The position numbers and the translations under genes are program-made. The notes below the pieces were generated by a model that saw nothing but the letters and a program-made list of their open reading frames with translations, did not search any database and was not told the origin of the DNA. A stretch of DNA of 64,000 bases from Muricoccus harenae (GTDB lineage Bacteria; Pseudomonadota; Alphaproteobacteria; Acetobacterales; Acetobacteraceae): NCBI RefSeq assembly GCF_009848505.1, contig NZ_WWDL01000006.1, positions 62,001 through 126,000 on the forward strand, in the 5' to 3' direction. Below, piece after piece: positions 28,040 through 39,331 of the stretch (its first letter is position 1; every line of letters begins with the position of its first letter).

Positions 28040-28053
28040 ATTGCCTAGGCAAT
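28040..28053. promoter_or_regulatory. MarR-type operator palindrome
   Basis: ATTGCCTAGGCAAT is a perfect 14-bp palindrome between the divergent marR and VOC genes. A second half-like CAGGCAA lies at 28061-28067. ATTGCC-centred palindromes of this kind are typical MarR sites. Its position next to both starts fits repression of both genes. Confidence 0.7.
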
Positions 28054-28077
28054 AATAGCTCAGGCAACAGACATCTC

Positions 28078-28581
28078 ATGAGGCCGCCACGCTTCAAAGG
28101 CCCGGCTGCCTATGTCTCGGACCTGTCGCGCTCCCGCGCCTTCTATGAGGAGGGGCTAGGCCTCTCGGTCAGCCGCGTGATGCGGCGGAACGAGGCGGAT
28201 ATCGCTATCGCCTACAAGGAAGGGATCTCGATCTGGCTCGTCTCGGACGCCTACTGGTCGATCTCCGGCGAGGCGGCGGCACCGCCGGCCAGGCTCAGCC
28301 ACGACAATTGGGAGAACACCTTCGAGACGCCCGACTTTGCGGCGATCCATGTCCGCCTCCTCGCCGCCGGCGCCCGCTTCGCGCATCCACTGCGTGAATT
28401 GCCGTGGGGACAGCGTGGCTTCCGCGTACGCGACCCGGACGGGCACATCATCGACATCTCCGAAACCCATGGTGCCCTGATCCGCCGCCTCGCCGCGGGC
28501 GGCATGACCGTGGCGGCGATCGAGGCGCAACTCGGGATGGAAGCCGCGCAGATCGAGGCCTGCCTCGCCGACCAGGACTGA
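28078..28581 (+). CDS. VOC family protein (glyoxalase/dioxygenase fold)
   Basis: The product is 167 residues from the ATG at 28078. The VOC fold shows as 'GPAAYVSDLSRSRAFYEEGLGL' in the first half and 'GFRVRDPDGHIIDISE' in the second, with metal-ligand positions near the final Glu. After residue about 135 there is a helical extension 'AAGGMTVAAIEAQLGMEAAQIEACL' that is not part of the usual fold and looks like an HTH or dimerisation helix. The divergent MarR gene probably controls it. The substrate is unknown. Confidence 0.85.
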   Translation: MRPPRFKGPAAYVSDLSRSRAFYEEGLGLSVSRVMRRNEADIAIAYKEGISIWLVSDAYWSISGEAAAPPARLSHDNWENTFETPDFAAIHVRLLAAGARFAHPLRELPWGQRGFRVRDPDGHIIDISETHGALIRRLAAGGMTVAAIEAQLGMEAAQIEACLADQD

Positions 28582-28638
28582 CGCGAGGGCGCGGAAGCTC
28601 TCCGCGACACGGCTCGGGCGCGCTACACTGGCGCGTCC

Positions 28639-30525
28639 ATGGCCCTCCCGCCCAACTTCCTCGACGAGCTGCGTGCCCGCACACCCCTGCCGCCGCTGAT
28701 CGGCCGGAAGGTGAAGCTCACGCGCAACGGGCGCCAGTGGAAGGGCTGCTGCCCCTTCCATAACGAGAAGACCCCCTCCTTCTACGTCTATGACGACCAC
28801 TACCACTGCTTCGGTTGTGGCCAGCATGGCGATGCCATCGGCTTCACCATGCAGACCGAGGGGTTGCCCTTCCGCGAGGCCGTGGAGCGCCTGGCGGGCG
28901 AGGCCGGACTGGAGGTGCCGAAGGAGAGCCCCCGCCAGGTCGCGCGGGAGGCCCGGGCCCGGGACCTGCACGACGTGCTCCAGGCCGCCGCCGAGGCGAT
29001 GCAGCGCCGCCTGCAATCCCCTGAGGGCCGGCAGGCGCTGGACTACCTGAAGAACCGCGGCCTGACCGACGAGACGATCGCCCGCTTCGGCCTCGGCTGG
29101 TCCGGTGCCGGCCGCGGGGCGCTGGCCGCCGAGCTGAATCCTCTGGGTATCGAGCCCCGCCAGCTGGCCGAAGCCGGGTTGGTGAAGCCGGCCGAGGGGC
29201 GGGAAGGCTTCAACGACTTCTTCTACAACCGGGTCATGTTCCCGATCCGGGACCGGCGCGGCCGCATCGTCTCCTTCGGCGGCCGCATCCTAGGCGACGG
29301 CCAGCCGAAATACCTGAACGGCCCGGAAACCGACGTCTTCTCCAAGCGCCGCACCCTCTATGGCCTGGACATGGCGCGGGAGGCGGTGTTCCGCGGCAAG
29401 TCCCGGCTGATCGTGGCCGAGGGCTATATGGACGTCATCGCCCTGCACCAGGCGGGGTTCGACGGCGCGGTGGCCCCGCTCGGCACCGCCCTGACGCCGG
29501 AGCAGATGGAGGAGATCTGGCGCGTGACGCCAGAGCCAGTCCTTTGCCTGGATGGCGATGCCGCCGGCCTCCGCGCCGCCGCCCGCACGGCCGAGATGGT
29601 GCTGCCCCTGGTCGGCACCGAACGGAGCCTGCATTTCGCCACCCTTCCTACCGGCCAGGACCCGGACGACCTGATCGGCAAAAAGGGCCCGACCGCCTTT
29701 CAGGCCGTGCTGGGCGCGGCGAAGCCCCTGTCCGTCGCCCTGTATGACCTGATGGCGGATGGCCGCCCCCTTGGCACGCCCGAGGGGCGCGCGGCCTTCC
29801 GCAACGATCTGGCCGCCGCCGCCGGCCGCATCCCGGACAAGTCTCTCGCCGCCGAATACCGCAGCGCCCTGCTGAACCGCTTCTTTGAGACCACGCGCCC
29901 GCCGCGCCCTCAGCGCCAGGCCGGAGGTGGCTTCGGACCCCGCAACGGCAATCGTCCAGGCTTCAAGCCCCCGCCGCGCCTGCCCCCTCGCGCTCCGCCG
30001 GAGGCCGGGAATACCCGGCTGGAACAGGCGCGCTGCCTCCTGGCCATCATGCTCGCCCATCCCTGGCTGCTGAATGAGGTGGAGGAGGCCTTTGCCCTGC
30101 TGGAACTTCCCCATGGCCACCCCTCCGCCCTGCAGGCGGCGCTGCTCGCCTGGCATGCCGATCAGGTCCTCACGGAAGTGTCAGAAGGCGAAACGGCCTT
30201 GCTTGATTCGGCCGAACTCATGACCCACCTGCACTCGACCGGTCTGGACGAGGCCCGGGATTGGGTCATGCGCGCGACCGGCCTCCCGCGGGAAGCCAGT
30301 TCCGATGCCCAGCCCGGCGAGACCCTCGACGGCTGGTGGCATTTCTTCGGCTTCTTGCGGGGCGAGGGCGCGCTGGTCGAGGACCTGGTGGCAGCGGGAC
30401 GCGATCTGGTGGCGGCGAACGACGCCGGCGCCCAGGCGCGCGTGATCCGGCTTAGCCAGGCCCTTTCCGCGTTGCGCCGCGGCGAGACGGGGCTGGAAGA
30501 CGGCGCCGAAGGTGCCAACCCATAG
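28639..30525 (+). CDS. dnaG: DNA primase
   Basis: The product is 628 residues and makes RNA primers for replication. The CHC2 zinc ribbon is at residues 38-60 (Cys38, His41, Cys57, Cys60). The RNA-polymerase core includes '[21 protein letters not shown]' in pieces, and the TOPRIM acidic residues lie in '[15 protein letters not shown]' and '[13 protein letters not shown]'. The C-terminal helicase-binding part follows a Pro/Arg-rich linker at about 425-455. rpoD follows, as in the sigma operon of many bacteria. Confidence 0.96.
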   Translation: MALPPNFLDELRARTPLPPLIGRKVKLTRNGRQWKGCCPFHNEKTPSFYVYDDHYHCFGCGQHGDAIGFTMQTEGLPFREAVERLAGEAGLEVPKESPRQVAREARARDLHDVLQAAAEAMQRRLQSPEGRQALDYLKNRGLTDETIARFGLGWSGAGRGALAAELNPLGIEPRQLAEAGLVKPAEGREGFNDFFYNRVMFPIRDRRGRIVSFGGRILGDGQPKYLNGPETDVFSKRRTLYGLDMAREAVFRGKSRLIVAEGYMDVIALHQAGFDGAVAPLGTALTPEQMEEIWRVTPEPVLCLDGDAAGLRAAARTAEMVLPLVGTERSLHFATLPTGQDPDDLIGKKGPTAFQAVLGAAKPLSVALYDLMADGRPLGTPEGRAAFRNDLAAAAGRIPDKSLAAEYRSALLNRFFETTRPPRPQRQAGGGFGPRNGNRPGFKPPPRLPPRAPPEAGNTRLEQARCLLAIMLAHPWLLNEVEEAFALLELPHGHPSALQAALLAWHADQVLTEVSEGETALLDSAELMTHLHSTGLDEARDWVMRATGLPREASSDAQPGETLDGWWHFFGFLRGEGALVEDLVAAGRDLVAANDAGAQARVIRLSQALSALRRGETGLEDGAEGANP

Positions 30526-30610
30526 GGTAGAGGCTTCATTGACTTTCGGCGGCGGTCGCGGACCCTTGGTCCCGCGGGCCTCCAAGGTCCATCCGTGGCG
30601 GGAGAAGAGC

Positions 30611-32545
<1,935 letters not shown>

Positions 32546-32562
32546 CGCGCAGCCTCCTGGGG

Positions 32563-33111
32563 ATGCCGACAACGCCGGTGCAGGTCGAGGTTACCTTCCT
32601 TCGCATGGACGATCCGCCGGCCGATCCGCCGGCGGCGTTGCCGCCCGGCGCCACCGTGGTGCCGGTGCCCCGCTGTACCGTCAGCTTCTACCGCTATCTC
32701 TATGACACGGTGGGCCGCGACTATTGCTGGTGGCTGCGCCGAACCCTGCCGGACGACCGGATCGCCCTGATCCTGGAGGACCCGGCGGTCTCCATCCACG
32801 TGCTGTACCTGGATGGCGAGCCGGCCGGCTTCCATGAGCTGGAGCGCCGCTGGGACGGAACCACCAACCTCTCCTATTTCGGGCTGATGCCTCATACGGT
32901 GGGGAAGGGCATGGGCCGCGCCTTCCTGCGCCACGCCATCGACACGGCGTGGAACGACCGCTGTTCACTGCTGACGGTGAATACCTGCACGGCGGACCAC
33001 CCCCGCGCCCTGCCCAACTACATGGCGGCTGGCTTCAGGGTGGTGCGGCGGGTGCGCGAGGAATGGCCGGTGCCGGATAATCTGGGGCTGAAGCTGCCGG
33101 CGGGCGCCTGA
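32563..33111 (+). CDS. GNAT family N-acetyltransferase
   Basis: The product is 182 residues. The acetyl-CoA binding motif is seen as 'LMPHTVGKGMGRAFLRHAI', with 'VNTCTADHPRALPNYMAAGF' as the later conserved block. GNAT enzymes acetylate amines; the target is not evident. It starts 17 bases after rpoD and may be read from the same transcript. The start at 32563 is chosen as the first ATG; the ATG at 32605 is possible. Confidence 0.82.
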   Translation: MPTTPVQVEVTFLRMDDPPADPPAALPPGATVVPVPRCTVSFYRYLYDTVGRDYCWWLRRTLPDDRIALILEDPAVSIHVLYLDGEPAGFHELERRWDGTTNLSYFGLMPHTVGKGMGRAFLRHAIDTAWNDRCSLLTVNTCTADHPRALPNYMAAGFRVVRRVREEWPVPDNLGLKLPAGA

Positions 33112-33118
33112 AGGCGCC

Positions 33119-33514
33119 TCAGCGGTAGCGGCCGTGCCGCTGCAGCACCTCGATCCGGTAGCCGTCCGGATCCTGCACGAAGAAGAAGCGGGCCAGCAGC
33201 GCGCCATCCCGCCGCATATCCTTGATCGGCAGGGGCGAGAGTCCCTCCCGCGTGAAGCGGGCGTGCTCGGCGTCCAAGTCACCCACGGCCACCGCCAGAT
33301 GACCGTAGCCATCGCCGAGGGCATAGGGCTCGGCGCGGTCGTGGTTGATTGTCAGCTCAACCTCAAAATCCGCCTCCGCATTGCGGAGATAGACGAGGGT
33401 GAAGCCATCGAAGGGAAAGCGGTTCGCAACCGAAAGCCCGAAGGCGCGGCCGTAGAAATCGACCGACCGCGCCTCGTCCAGCACGCGGATCATGCTGTGG
33501 ATAGCCTTGGCCAT
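33119..33514 (-). CDS. VOC family protein, lactoylglutathione lyase-like
   Basis: The product is 131 residues. It starts 'MAKAIHSMIRVLDEARSVDFY', and has 'FELT' type metal-ligand positions in 'FEVELTINHD', 'YGHLAVAVGDLDAEHARF' and 'FFVQDPDGYRIEVLQRHGR'. The two His and two Glu expected for glyoxalase I (His near 7, Glu near 53, His near 72, Glu near 123) are all present by position. Glyoxalase I detoxifies methylglyoxal with glutathione. It lies 25 bases downstream of the ppa gene on the same strand. Confidence 0.85.
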   Translation of the reverse strand: MAKAIHSMIRVLDEARSVDFYGRAFGLSVANRFPFDGFTLVYLRNAEADFEVELTINHDRAEPYALGDGYGHLAVAVGDLDAEHARFTREGLSPLPIKDMRRDGALLARFFFVQDPDGYRIEVLQRHGRYR

Positions 33515-33539
33515 GGGGCCTCCCCTCCGCCGGCGTCGC

Positions 33540-34064
33540 CTATTTGGCGGCCGCGGCGATACCCTGGGTGATCAGTTCGGCCGCCTGCTCCTTCGTGCCC
33601 CAGCCCGTCACCTTCACCCACTTGCCGGGCTCCAGGTCCTTGTAGCGGGCGAAGAAGTGCTCGATCGACAGGCGGGTGATCGCCGGCAGGTCGTCGCAGG
33701 ACTGGATGTCGGAGAAGAAGGGGTGGATCTTGTCGTGGGGCACGCAGACGAGCTTCTCGTCCTGCCCCGCCTCGTCCTCCATCAGCAGCACGCCGATCGG
33801 GCGGCAGCGGATCACGCAGCCGGGCACCACAGGGGCGGGGGTGAGCACCAGCGCGTCCGTCGGATCGCCATCGTCGGCGATGGTGCCGGGGATGAAGCCA
33901 TAGGCAGCCGGATAAGCCATTGGCGTGAAGAGGAAGCGGTCAACCACCACCGCTCCGCTCTCCTTGTCCAACTCATACTTCACCTGGCTGCCCTGGGGGA
34001 TCTCGACCACGACATTGATGTCGTAGGGTGGAGCCTTGCCGGTCGGGATCAGGGTCGGGGTCAT
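33540..34064 (-). CDS. ppa: Inorganic pyrophosphatase
   Basis: The product is 174 residues from the ATG at 34064, chosen because family members begin with a short segment before '[19 protein letters not shown]'. The metal-binding signature 'DGDPTDALV' and '[11 protein letters not shown]' are present. It hydrolyses pyrophosphate in the cytoplasm, driving biosynthesis forward. The frame is open upstream by 116 codons, without homology. Confidence 0.97.
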   Translation of the reverse strand: MTPTLIPTGKAPPYDINVVVEIPQGSQVKYELDKESGAVVVDRFLFTPMAYPAAYGFIPGTIADDGDPTDALVLTPAPVVPGCVIRCRPIGVLLMEDEAGQDEKLVCVPHDKIHPFFSDIQSCDDLPAITRLSIEHFFARYKDLEPGKWVKVTGWGTKEQAAELITQGIAAAAK

Positions 34065-34227
34065 GCGGCGGCGGTCCTGAATCTCAATTGAGGTCGGCGC
34101 GGAATGCGACGAAGGGTTGCAAGCGCCTCTAGCAGCGCCGGCCGCCCCCCGCAAATCACCCGCTTGCGGCCCGTGCCGCGCCCCCTCAGCATGGACGCAA
34201 ACAATCCCGAAGCGAGGCAACCCGCCT

Positions 34228-35502
34228 GTGACCGCTCCCCGTTTCCGCCGCCGCGCGCTGTTGGCCGCGCCGCTTGCCGCATCGGCCCTTCTCAGCCCGC
34301 GCGCCATCCTGGCCCAGCCGGCACCCGGCGCCGCCCCGGGAACGGTCCAGGGAGCAACCCAGGGCGGAACGGCGCCCGCCGCCCCGGCCCCACGGCCCTT
34401 GATCGTGCGCAAGCAGATCTTCGAGGCCGGCTCCTACCAGACCCGGACGGGCGGTACCGTCCCCAATGCGCGGATCGGCTACCAAACGGCAGGCACGCTC
34501 AACGAGGCCGGCGACAATGCCGTGCTGATCACCCATTTCTTCTCGGGCAACAGCCACGCCTTCGGCCGGTTCGCGGCCGATGGGCCCCCTGGCTACTGGG
34601 ACAACATCATCGGGCCGGGCAAGGCGATCGATACCGACCGCTACTTTGTCGTGTCCTCCGATACGCTGGTGAACCTCAACCTCAACGACGCCTTCACCAC
34701 CAGCACCGGTCCGGCCACCCTCGATCCATCCACCGGCCGACCCTTCGGCATGACCTATCCGGTCGTCTCGATGCGCGACTTCGTCGAGGTGCAGAAGCGC
34801 CTGCTCGACAGCCTTGGCGTGAAGCGGCTGGCCCTGGTGGCCGGCCCATCCGGCGGCGCGCTCCAGGCTATCGAATGGGCCTGCGCCTATCCGGAGATGG
34901 TGGAGCGGGTGATGCCCGCCGTCGGCACCGGCGAGTTCGATGCCTTCCTCCTCGGCTGGATGGAAATATGGGAGGCGCCGATCCGCATGGATCCCAACTG
35001 GCGCAACGGCGATTATTACGGCCAGGGCCGGGAGCCGCCGCTGCGCGGGCTGGCCGAGGCGCTGAAGATCGTCACCCTCCAGTCGCGGGACCGCGGCGCC
35101 TTCGCCCAGTTCAAGCGCCGCCCCGTGGACGGCCAGGACCCCGCCCGCCGCATCAGCGATTCCTTTGCGGTGGAACGCTTCCTGGACGAGGCCGCCACTG
35201 CCCGCGCCCGCAGTTCGGACGCCAATGCCTTCCTCTATCTCACCCGCGCCAACCAGCTGTTCCTGAACGAATATCCGGATACCGCGACAGCGCTGTCCCG
35301 CAGCCAGGCGCGCTGGTTGGTGGTGCCCGCGCCCGGCGACCGGGTCTTCCCCATTGTCTATAACCAGGATCTCGCCGAGGCCCTCCGCAAAGCCGGCCGC
35401 CCAGTGGCGGTGGCGGAGCTGGAAGGCGGCCTCGGCCATCTGGAAGGGGTGGCCAGCATGACGAAGGCGGAGGCGGCGATCCGCGACTTCATGGCGCGGT
35501 GA
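34228..35502 (+). CDS. Exported MetX-like alpha/beta hydrolase
   Basis: The product is 424 residues if it starts with GTG at 34228 (GAGG 12 bases before). This start yields an Arg-rich signal peptide ('[17 protein letters not shown]') ending near 'AILAQP', so the enzyme is probably periplasmic. The body resembles homoserine O-acetyltransferase: '[14 protein letters not shown]', nucleophile elbow '[20 protein letters not shown]', an acid in '[10 protein letters not shown]' and a His in 'GGLGHLEG'. True MetX is cytoplasmic, so the substrate is probably different. Confidence 0.8.
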   Translation: MTAPRFRRRALLAAPLAASALLSPRAILAQPAPGAAPGTVQGATQGGTAPAAPAPRPLIVRKQIFEAGSYQTRTGGTVPNARIGYQTAGTLNEAGDNAVLITHFFSGNSHAFGRFAADGPPGYWDNIIGPGKAIDTDRYFVVSSDTLVNLNLNDAFTTSTGPATLDPSTGRPFGMTYPVVSMRDFVEVQKRLLDSLGVKRLALVAGPSGGALQAIEWACAYPEMVERVMPAVGTGEFDAFLLGWMEIWEAPIRMDPNWRNGDYYGQGREPPLRGLAEALKIVTLQSRDRGAFAQFKRRPVDGQDPARRISDSFAVERFLDEAATARARSSDANAFLYLTRANQLFLNEYPDTATALSRSQARWLVVPAPGDRVFPIVYNQDLAEALRKAGRPVAVAELEGGLGHLEGVASMTKAEAAIRDFMAR

Positions 35503-35580
35503 GCCCGTGCCGCCTTCGGGCGGATTCCCGCGCCTAGGTGATTTCGCCCGGGCGCGATCCGCTCTAGAGAGCCCAGGGAC

Positions 35581-35653
35581 GGGCCGGTAGCTCAACGGTT
35601 AGAGCTGGCCGCTCATAACGGCTTGGTTGCGGGTTCGATTCCTGCCCGGCCCA
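35581..35653 (+). tRNA. tRNA with anticodon CAT, probably Ile2 (lysidine type)
   Basis: A 73-base cloverleaf: acceptor GGGCCGG/CCGGCCC, D stem GCTC/GAGC with an 8-base loop, anticodon stem GGCCG/CGGCT around loop CTCATAA, T stem GCGGG/CCTGC with TTCGATT. The 3' CCA is not encoded. The anticodon is CAT. The 8-base D loop and 'CTTGGT' variable region resemble E. coli ileX rather than elongator Met, so I favour tRNA-Ile2 read by TilS modification. Elongator tRNA-Met remains possible. Confidence 0.9.
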
Positions 35654-35676
35654 TCCCCGCCGCCATGACGATCCGC

Positions 35677-38217
35677 CTACCGCCCCAGCAGCCCGCGAAG
35701 CAGATCCTGCACCGCCGGCTGCCGCGGGCGTTCCGCCTGCGGGGCCGGCGCGGCCGGCGGCGTGCCGACCGCCGGCGCCGCGCCCCGTGCGATGGCCAAC
35801 TGCCCCGCGCAATCCACAGTCGGCGTTGCGCCGCGCCCGCCCAGCAGCCCCTCCACCAGCGCGCCGATCGCGGCCGTGTCCTTGTCCTCCGAACGCTGGG
35901 CCAGCCCGCCCAGCACCCCCGCTGCCGCTGCGCCCGCCGCATTGGGATCGACGGTGACGCGCGGATTGCCGAAGCGGCCGGTGATGCCGAGTGGGGTGGA
36001 CAGGGAAACATCGCCCACCCGGATCACCGGGCGCAGGCGGAAGGCCAGGGTCTCGTCCCCGAGATTGGCCGCGCCGCCGCCCGGCACGGTCGCGACGCCC
36101 GTCTGCACCAGCAGCGCGCGGGATTGCGCGACCCCACGCTCCAGATCGAAGCGCAGGGCCAGGCAGCGAATATCGGCCGCCCCGCCCACTGCGTTCTCGG
36201 GCACCACGCCGCGCAGCGCGTTGGTGGCCCCGGCGATCAGGCGCTGATCGATCTGTCCGCCCGTCATGGCCAGGCCCAGATGGCCGCCGAGGCTCGCCGC
36301 CACGGCGCGCATCCCGGCTCCCTCGCCGCGAAGCGACAGGTCCACCGCGCCGCGGCCGGAGACCGGGGATTGCACGCCGAAGGCCGCGAGAATCGGCGCC
36401 GGGTCCACCCCACCCTCGCCGCTGCGAAGGGTGAGGGAAAGGCGCGGCACCGCTGCATCCGCGGCCGCGGCCAGGGCGCCTGAGACGGGGCCGCCGGGGG
36501 TGGTGGCGGCGAAGCGCTCCACCGTCAGCTTCTTCCCGTCCAGCAGGGCGCGCAGCGACACACCTTTCCAATCCGCGCCGCGGGCCCGCAGCGTGGCGAT
36601 GCTCGTCTCCAAGTCGACTGCAAGCGGGGCGTCGCGGATGGCGGACAGGTCAATCGGTGTATCGGGGATCACCCGCCCGTCGGGCCGCGCCGCCGGCGCC
36701 TGGGCAGGCGGTGCCGCCGGCGCGGGGGCCGGGGCAGGCACCCCAGGCGCGGCGGCAGGCGCCACCATCAGCGCATCCGCATCCACGTGTTCCATTTCGG
36801 CTCGCAGGATGGCGCGCGGCGGGACCCCGATGCGCCAAGCCATGGTCGCCCGGCCAACTGCTTCCCGGGAGGTTAGCCGGAGGTCTTGCAGGTTGATCCC
36901 TTCTGGCAGCACGCGGAGCATGCCCTCCGCCACAGTGTCATGCAGGGCCGGCAGCCCTGCCGTTCCCGCCTTTGCGCCGAGGCCCCGGAGATCGGCTGCC
37001 CGTAGCGCGACCTGCCATTCGGTTCCCGCCAATTGCCGCCCCGGCGGAAGAGTGCCGCGCGCGGAGGCGGCAAGCCCCTCGCCCTCCAGCGTCACGGCCA
37101 GGGGCAGGGCGCCCGCACCGCGCGCCGCCGCCAGGGTGGGGCCCTGGGCGGCGAGGGTGAGGGGCAGGTCGCCCATCCGCAGCGTGCCGGTCAGCGTCAC
37201 CGGCGCATCCGGCGCGGTGGCGGTGAGCTGCGCCGCGCCGATCTTCAGGGGCCGGCCCGCCACCGGGACGGTCGCCTCGTTGACGGAGGCGTGGAGGGAG
37301 CGGAGGCCGGTGGTGCCATCCAGCTCCGCAACCAGGGAAAGGCCCTCGGCCTCCGGCAGAGCGGTGCCGGGCAGGACCGGCGCCAGCCGGGCGGCCGTAT
37401 CCGCCGTGGCAGCCAGCCGGGCCCGCCAGTCGCTGCCCTGGAAGGGCAGGGTGAGCGCGCCGCTGGCCTCGGCATTCAGCCCTGGGGCGGAAAGCCCCGC
37501 ACGGAATGGCCATTCGCCAGGACGATCCTCCAGTAGCGCCGCCAGAGGCCCGGTGCCGCCGTTCACCGTGGCGGTGAGGCCACGCGCCACCGCCTGCCCT
37601 TCAGCCAGAATGCCCTTGTCCGAAGCGCGGAGCGTCAGGCGCGGAAGCTCCACCACCTCCTCCTGCCCCGGGGCGCGCCAAGTGACGCGGCCGCCCTGGA
37701 CCGTGACCATCTCCACGTCCAGCGCCACCGGCTTCGACGGCTCGGTAGGGGAAGCGGAGGGCTCCGGCGCCACCGCCGCCGGCCGCGCGGCCGGGCCAAG
37801 CTGCCAGTTTCCGCGCCCCTGCGCGTCCATCTCCAACAGCAGGTCGGGCTCGATAAGCGTCAGCTGCTTCAGCTGCACCTGGCGCGAGAGGAGCGGCAGC
37901 AGCGCCACCTGCGCCTCGATCCGCCGTGCGCGCAGCATCTCGGGCCGCGAGCCGCCCGGCGCATTGGCCAGGACCGGCCCTTCCAGGGTGATGGTCGGGA
38001 CGAGGGAGGGGCGCAGGCCGACCGGGCCGGACAGGGTGAAGGCCCGCCCCGTCGCCGCCTGCACCGCCGCTTCCATGCGCGGCCGGATGGCGTCCGACCG
38101 CAGCGCGACCCAGAGCGCCGCATAGCCGAGCAGCGGCAGGCCGATCGCCAGCACGCCCAGGCCGATCAGCCAGGGCCGCAACCGGCGGAGGCGTCCGGGA
38201 TGCGGGGGCTGGGTCAT
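35677..38217 (-). CDS. AsmA family protein
   Basis: The product is 846 residues with an N-terminal membrane anchor (about residues 13-38, 'WLIGLGVLAIGLPLLGYAAL'), then 'TGRAFTLSGPVGLRPSLVPT', the AsmA N-terminal motif. The rest is a long beta-rich body predicted to sit in the periplasm, with a Pro/Ala linker at about 485-515 and a C-terminal AsmA_2 part ('GALVEGLLGGRG'). AsmA-like proteins form elongated grooves that move phospholipids between membranes. It is next to the rluC-like gene on the same strand. Confidence 0.88.
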   Translation of the reverse strand: MTQPPHPGRLRRLRPWLIGLGVLAIGLPLLGYAALWVALRSDAIRPRMEAAVQAATGRAFTLSGPVGLRPSLVPTITLEGPVLANAPGGSRPEMLRARRIEAQVALLPLLSRQVQLKQLTLIEPDLLLEMDAQGRGNWQLGPAARPAAVAPEPSASPTEPSKPVALDVEMVTVQGGRVTWRAPGQEEVVELPRLTLRASDKGILAEGQAVARGLTATVNGGTGPLAALLEDRPGEWPFRAGLSAPGLNAEASGALTLPFQGSDWRARLAATADTAARLAPVLPGTALPEAEGLSLVAELDGTTGLRSLHASVNEATVPVAGRPLKIGAAQLTATAPDAPVTLTGTLRMGDLPLTLAAQGPTLAAARGAGALPLAVTLEGEGLAASARGTLPPGRQLAGTEWQVALRAADLRGLGAKAGTAGLPALHDTVAEGMLRVLPEGINLQDLRLTSREAVGRATMAWRIGVPPRAILRAEMEHVDADALMVAPAAAPGVPAPAPAPAAPPAQAPAARPDGRVIPDTPIDLSAIRDAPLAVDLETSIATLRARGADWKGVSLRALLDGKKLTVERFAATTPGGPVSGALAAAADAAVPRLSLTLRSGEGGVDPAPILAAFGVQSPVSGRGAVDLSLRGEGAGMRAVAASLGGHLGLAMTGGQIDQRLIAGATNALRGVVPENAVGGAADIRCLALRFDLERGVAQSRALLVQTGVATVPGGGAANLGDETLAFRLRPVIRVGDVSLSTPLGITGRFGNPRVTVDPNAAGAAAAGVLGGLAQRSEDKDTAAIGALVEGLLGGRGATPTVDCAGQLAIARGAAPAVGTPPAAPAPQAERPRQPAVQDLLRGLLGR

Positions 38218-38273
38218 GGCGTCACTCCGGTCAGCGCGTCGGGGAAAGGCTGGTCAGGGAAGGCAGACAGGCG

Positions 38274-39248
38274 TCAGCGGGTCCGCTTCGCCGGCGGCGT
38301 GCGCGGGCGGTCGAAGCCGAGGAATGCGAAGCTCTCGTTCATATGGGTCGGCAGCGGAGCCGAGACCGAAAGCGTGCCGCCCTCGGGATGCGGCAGCTCG
38401 ATCGCCCGCGCATGGAGGTGGAGCAGGTTCGACATTCCCTCCAGATGCGCGGTCGCCCCGCCGTATTTCCCGTCGCCCAGGATCGGGCAATTCAGCGCCG
38501 AGGCGGCATGGACGCGAAGCTGGTGGGTGCGGCCGGTCAGCGGGTTCATCTCCAGCCAGGAGACATGCTTGCGGGCATTGTCCACCACGCGGAAGTCGGT
38601 GATGGCATGGGCGCCGTCATCGCCCTCCTCGGCCGGGGCCGTGCGTTCGCCGCGCGGGCCGCCCTGCTTGGAGAGCGGCATGTTGATCCGCCCGGCGAGC
38701 GGATGCGGCCGGCCGACCACCAGCGCCCAATAGGTCTTGTGCGCATCCCGCCCCCGGAAGGCCGCCGCCAGCTTCGCCGCGGCCGCGCCGCTGCGCGCCA
38801 GCAGCAGGACGCCGGAGGTGTCCTTGTCGAGCCGGTGGACCAGGCGAGGGCGGTCCTCGGCCCCGAAGCGCAGGGCATCCAGCATGCCGTCCAGGTGGCG
38901 CGCGATGTTCGGCCCGCCCTGCACGGGCAGCCCATGCGGCTTGTTCAGGGCGATCACCGAATCATCCCGGTAGATCACCATCCGCTCCAGCATCGCGGCA
39001 TCCTGCTCGGAGACGGCGGGGCGCACGGGCTCGGGGGGCCGGGCCTCCGGCATCGGGGGCACGCGGATCTGCTGGCCGGGGGTCAGGCGCGTGCCCGTCT
39101 CGGCCCGCTTGCCGTCCACCCGTACCTGACCGGTGCGCAGCATCTTCTGCAGCGCCCCCTGGGTGAGGTTCGGGTGGCGGCGGCGGAACCAACGGTCGAG
39201 GCGGAGATCAGCCTCGTCGGGTGTCACGGTCTCAAGTGCGATGCTCAT
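38274..39248 (-). CDS. rluC: RluA-family pseudouridine synthase, RluC-like
   Basis: The product is 324 residues from the ATG at 39248. An S4 RNA-binding domain occupies about residues 10-75 ('LRLDRWFRRRHPNLTQGALQ'). The catalytic motif 'LVHRLDKDTSGVLLLAR' has the invariant Asp, and 'PLTGRTHQLRVH' is the second family block. RluC makes pseudouridines in 23S rRNA (955, 2504, 2580 in E. coli). An upstream in-frame ATG (39293) adds a non-homologous 15 residues. Confidence 0.92.
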   Translation of the reverse strand: MSIALETVTPDEADLRLDRWFRRRHPNLTQGALQKMLRTGQVRVDGKRAETGTRLTPGQQIRVPPMPEARPPEPVRPAVSEQDAAMLERMVIYRDDSVIALNKPHGLPVQGGPNIARHLDGMLDALRFGAEDRPRLVHRLDKDTSGVLLLARSGAAAAKLAAAFRGRDAHKTYWALVVGRPHPLAGRINMPLSKQGGPRGERTAPAEEGDDGAHAITDFRVVDNARKHVSWLEMNPLTGRTHQLRVHAASALNCPILGDGKYGGATAHLEGMSNLLHLHARAIELPHPEGGTLSVSAPLPTHMNESFAFLGFDRPRTPPAKRTR

Positions 39249-39331
39249 GGTGGGCAGGGTGTAGCACCAGCCCGGGGGCGCCATGCACCCCATGGCTTCG
39301 CGGGGCAGCCCGCTTCCCGCAAGCTCCCCCG

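Noticed and set aside
36266-38125. A 619-codon plus-strand frame antisense to the AsmA gene
   Set aside because: The product is Ser/Arg/Pro-rich with no fold, as expected for an antisense shadow in GC-rich DNA.
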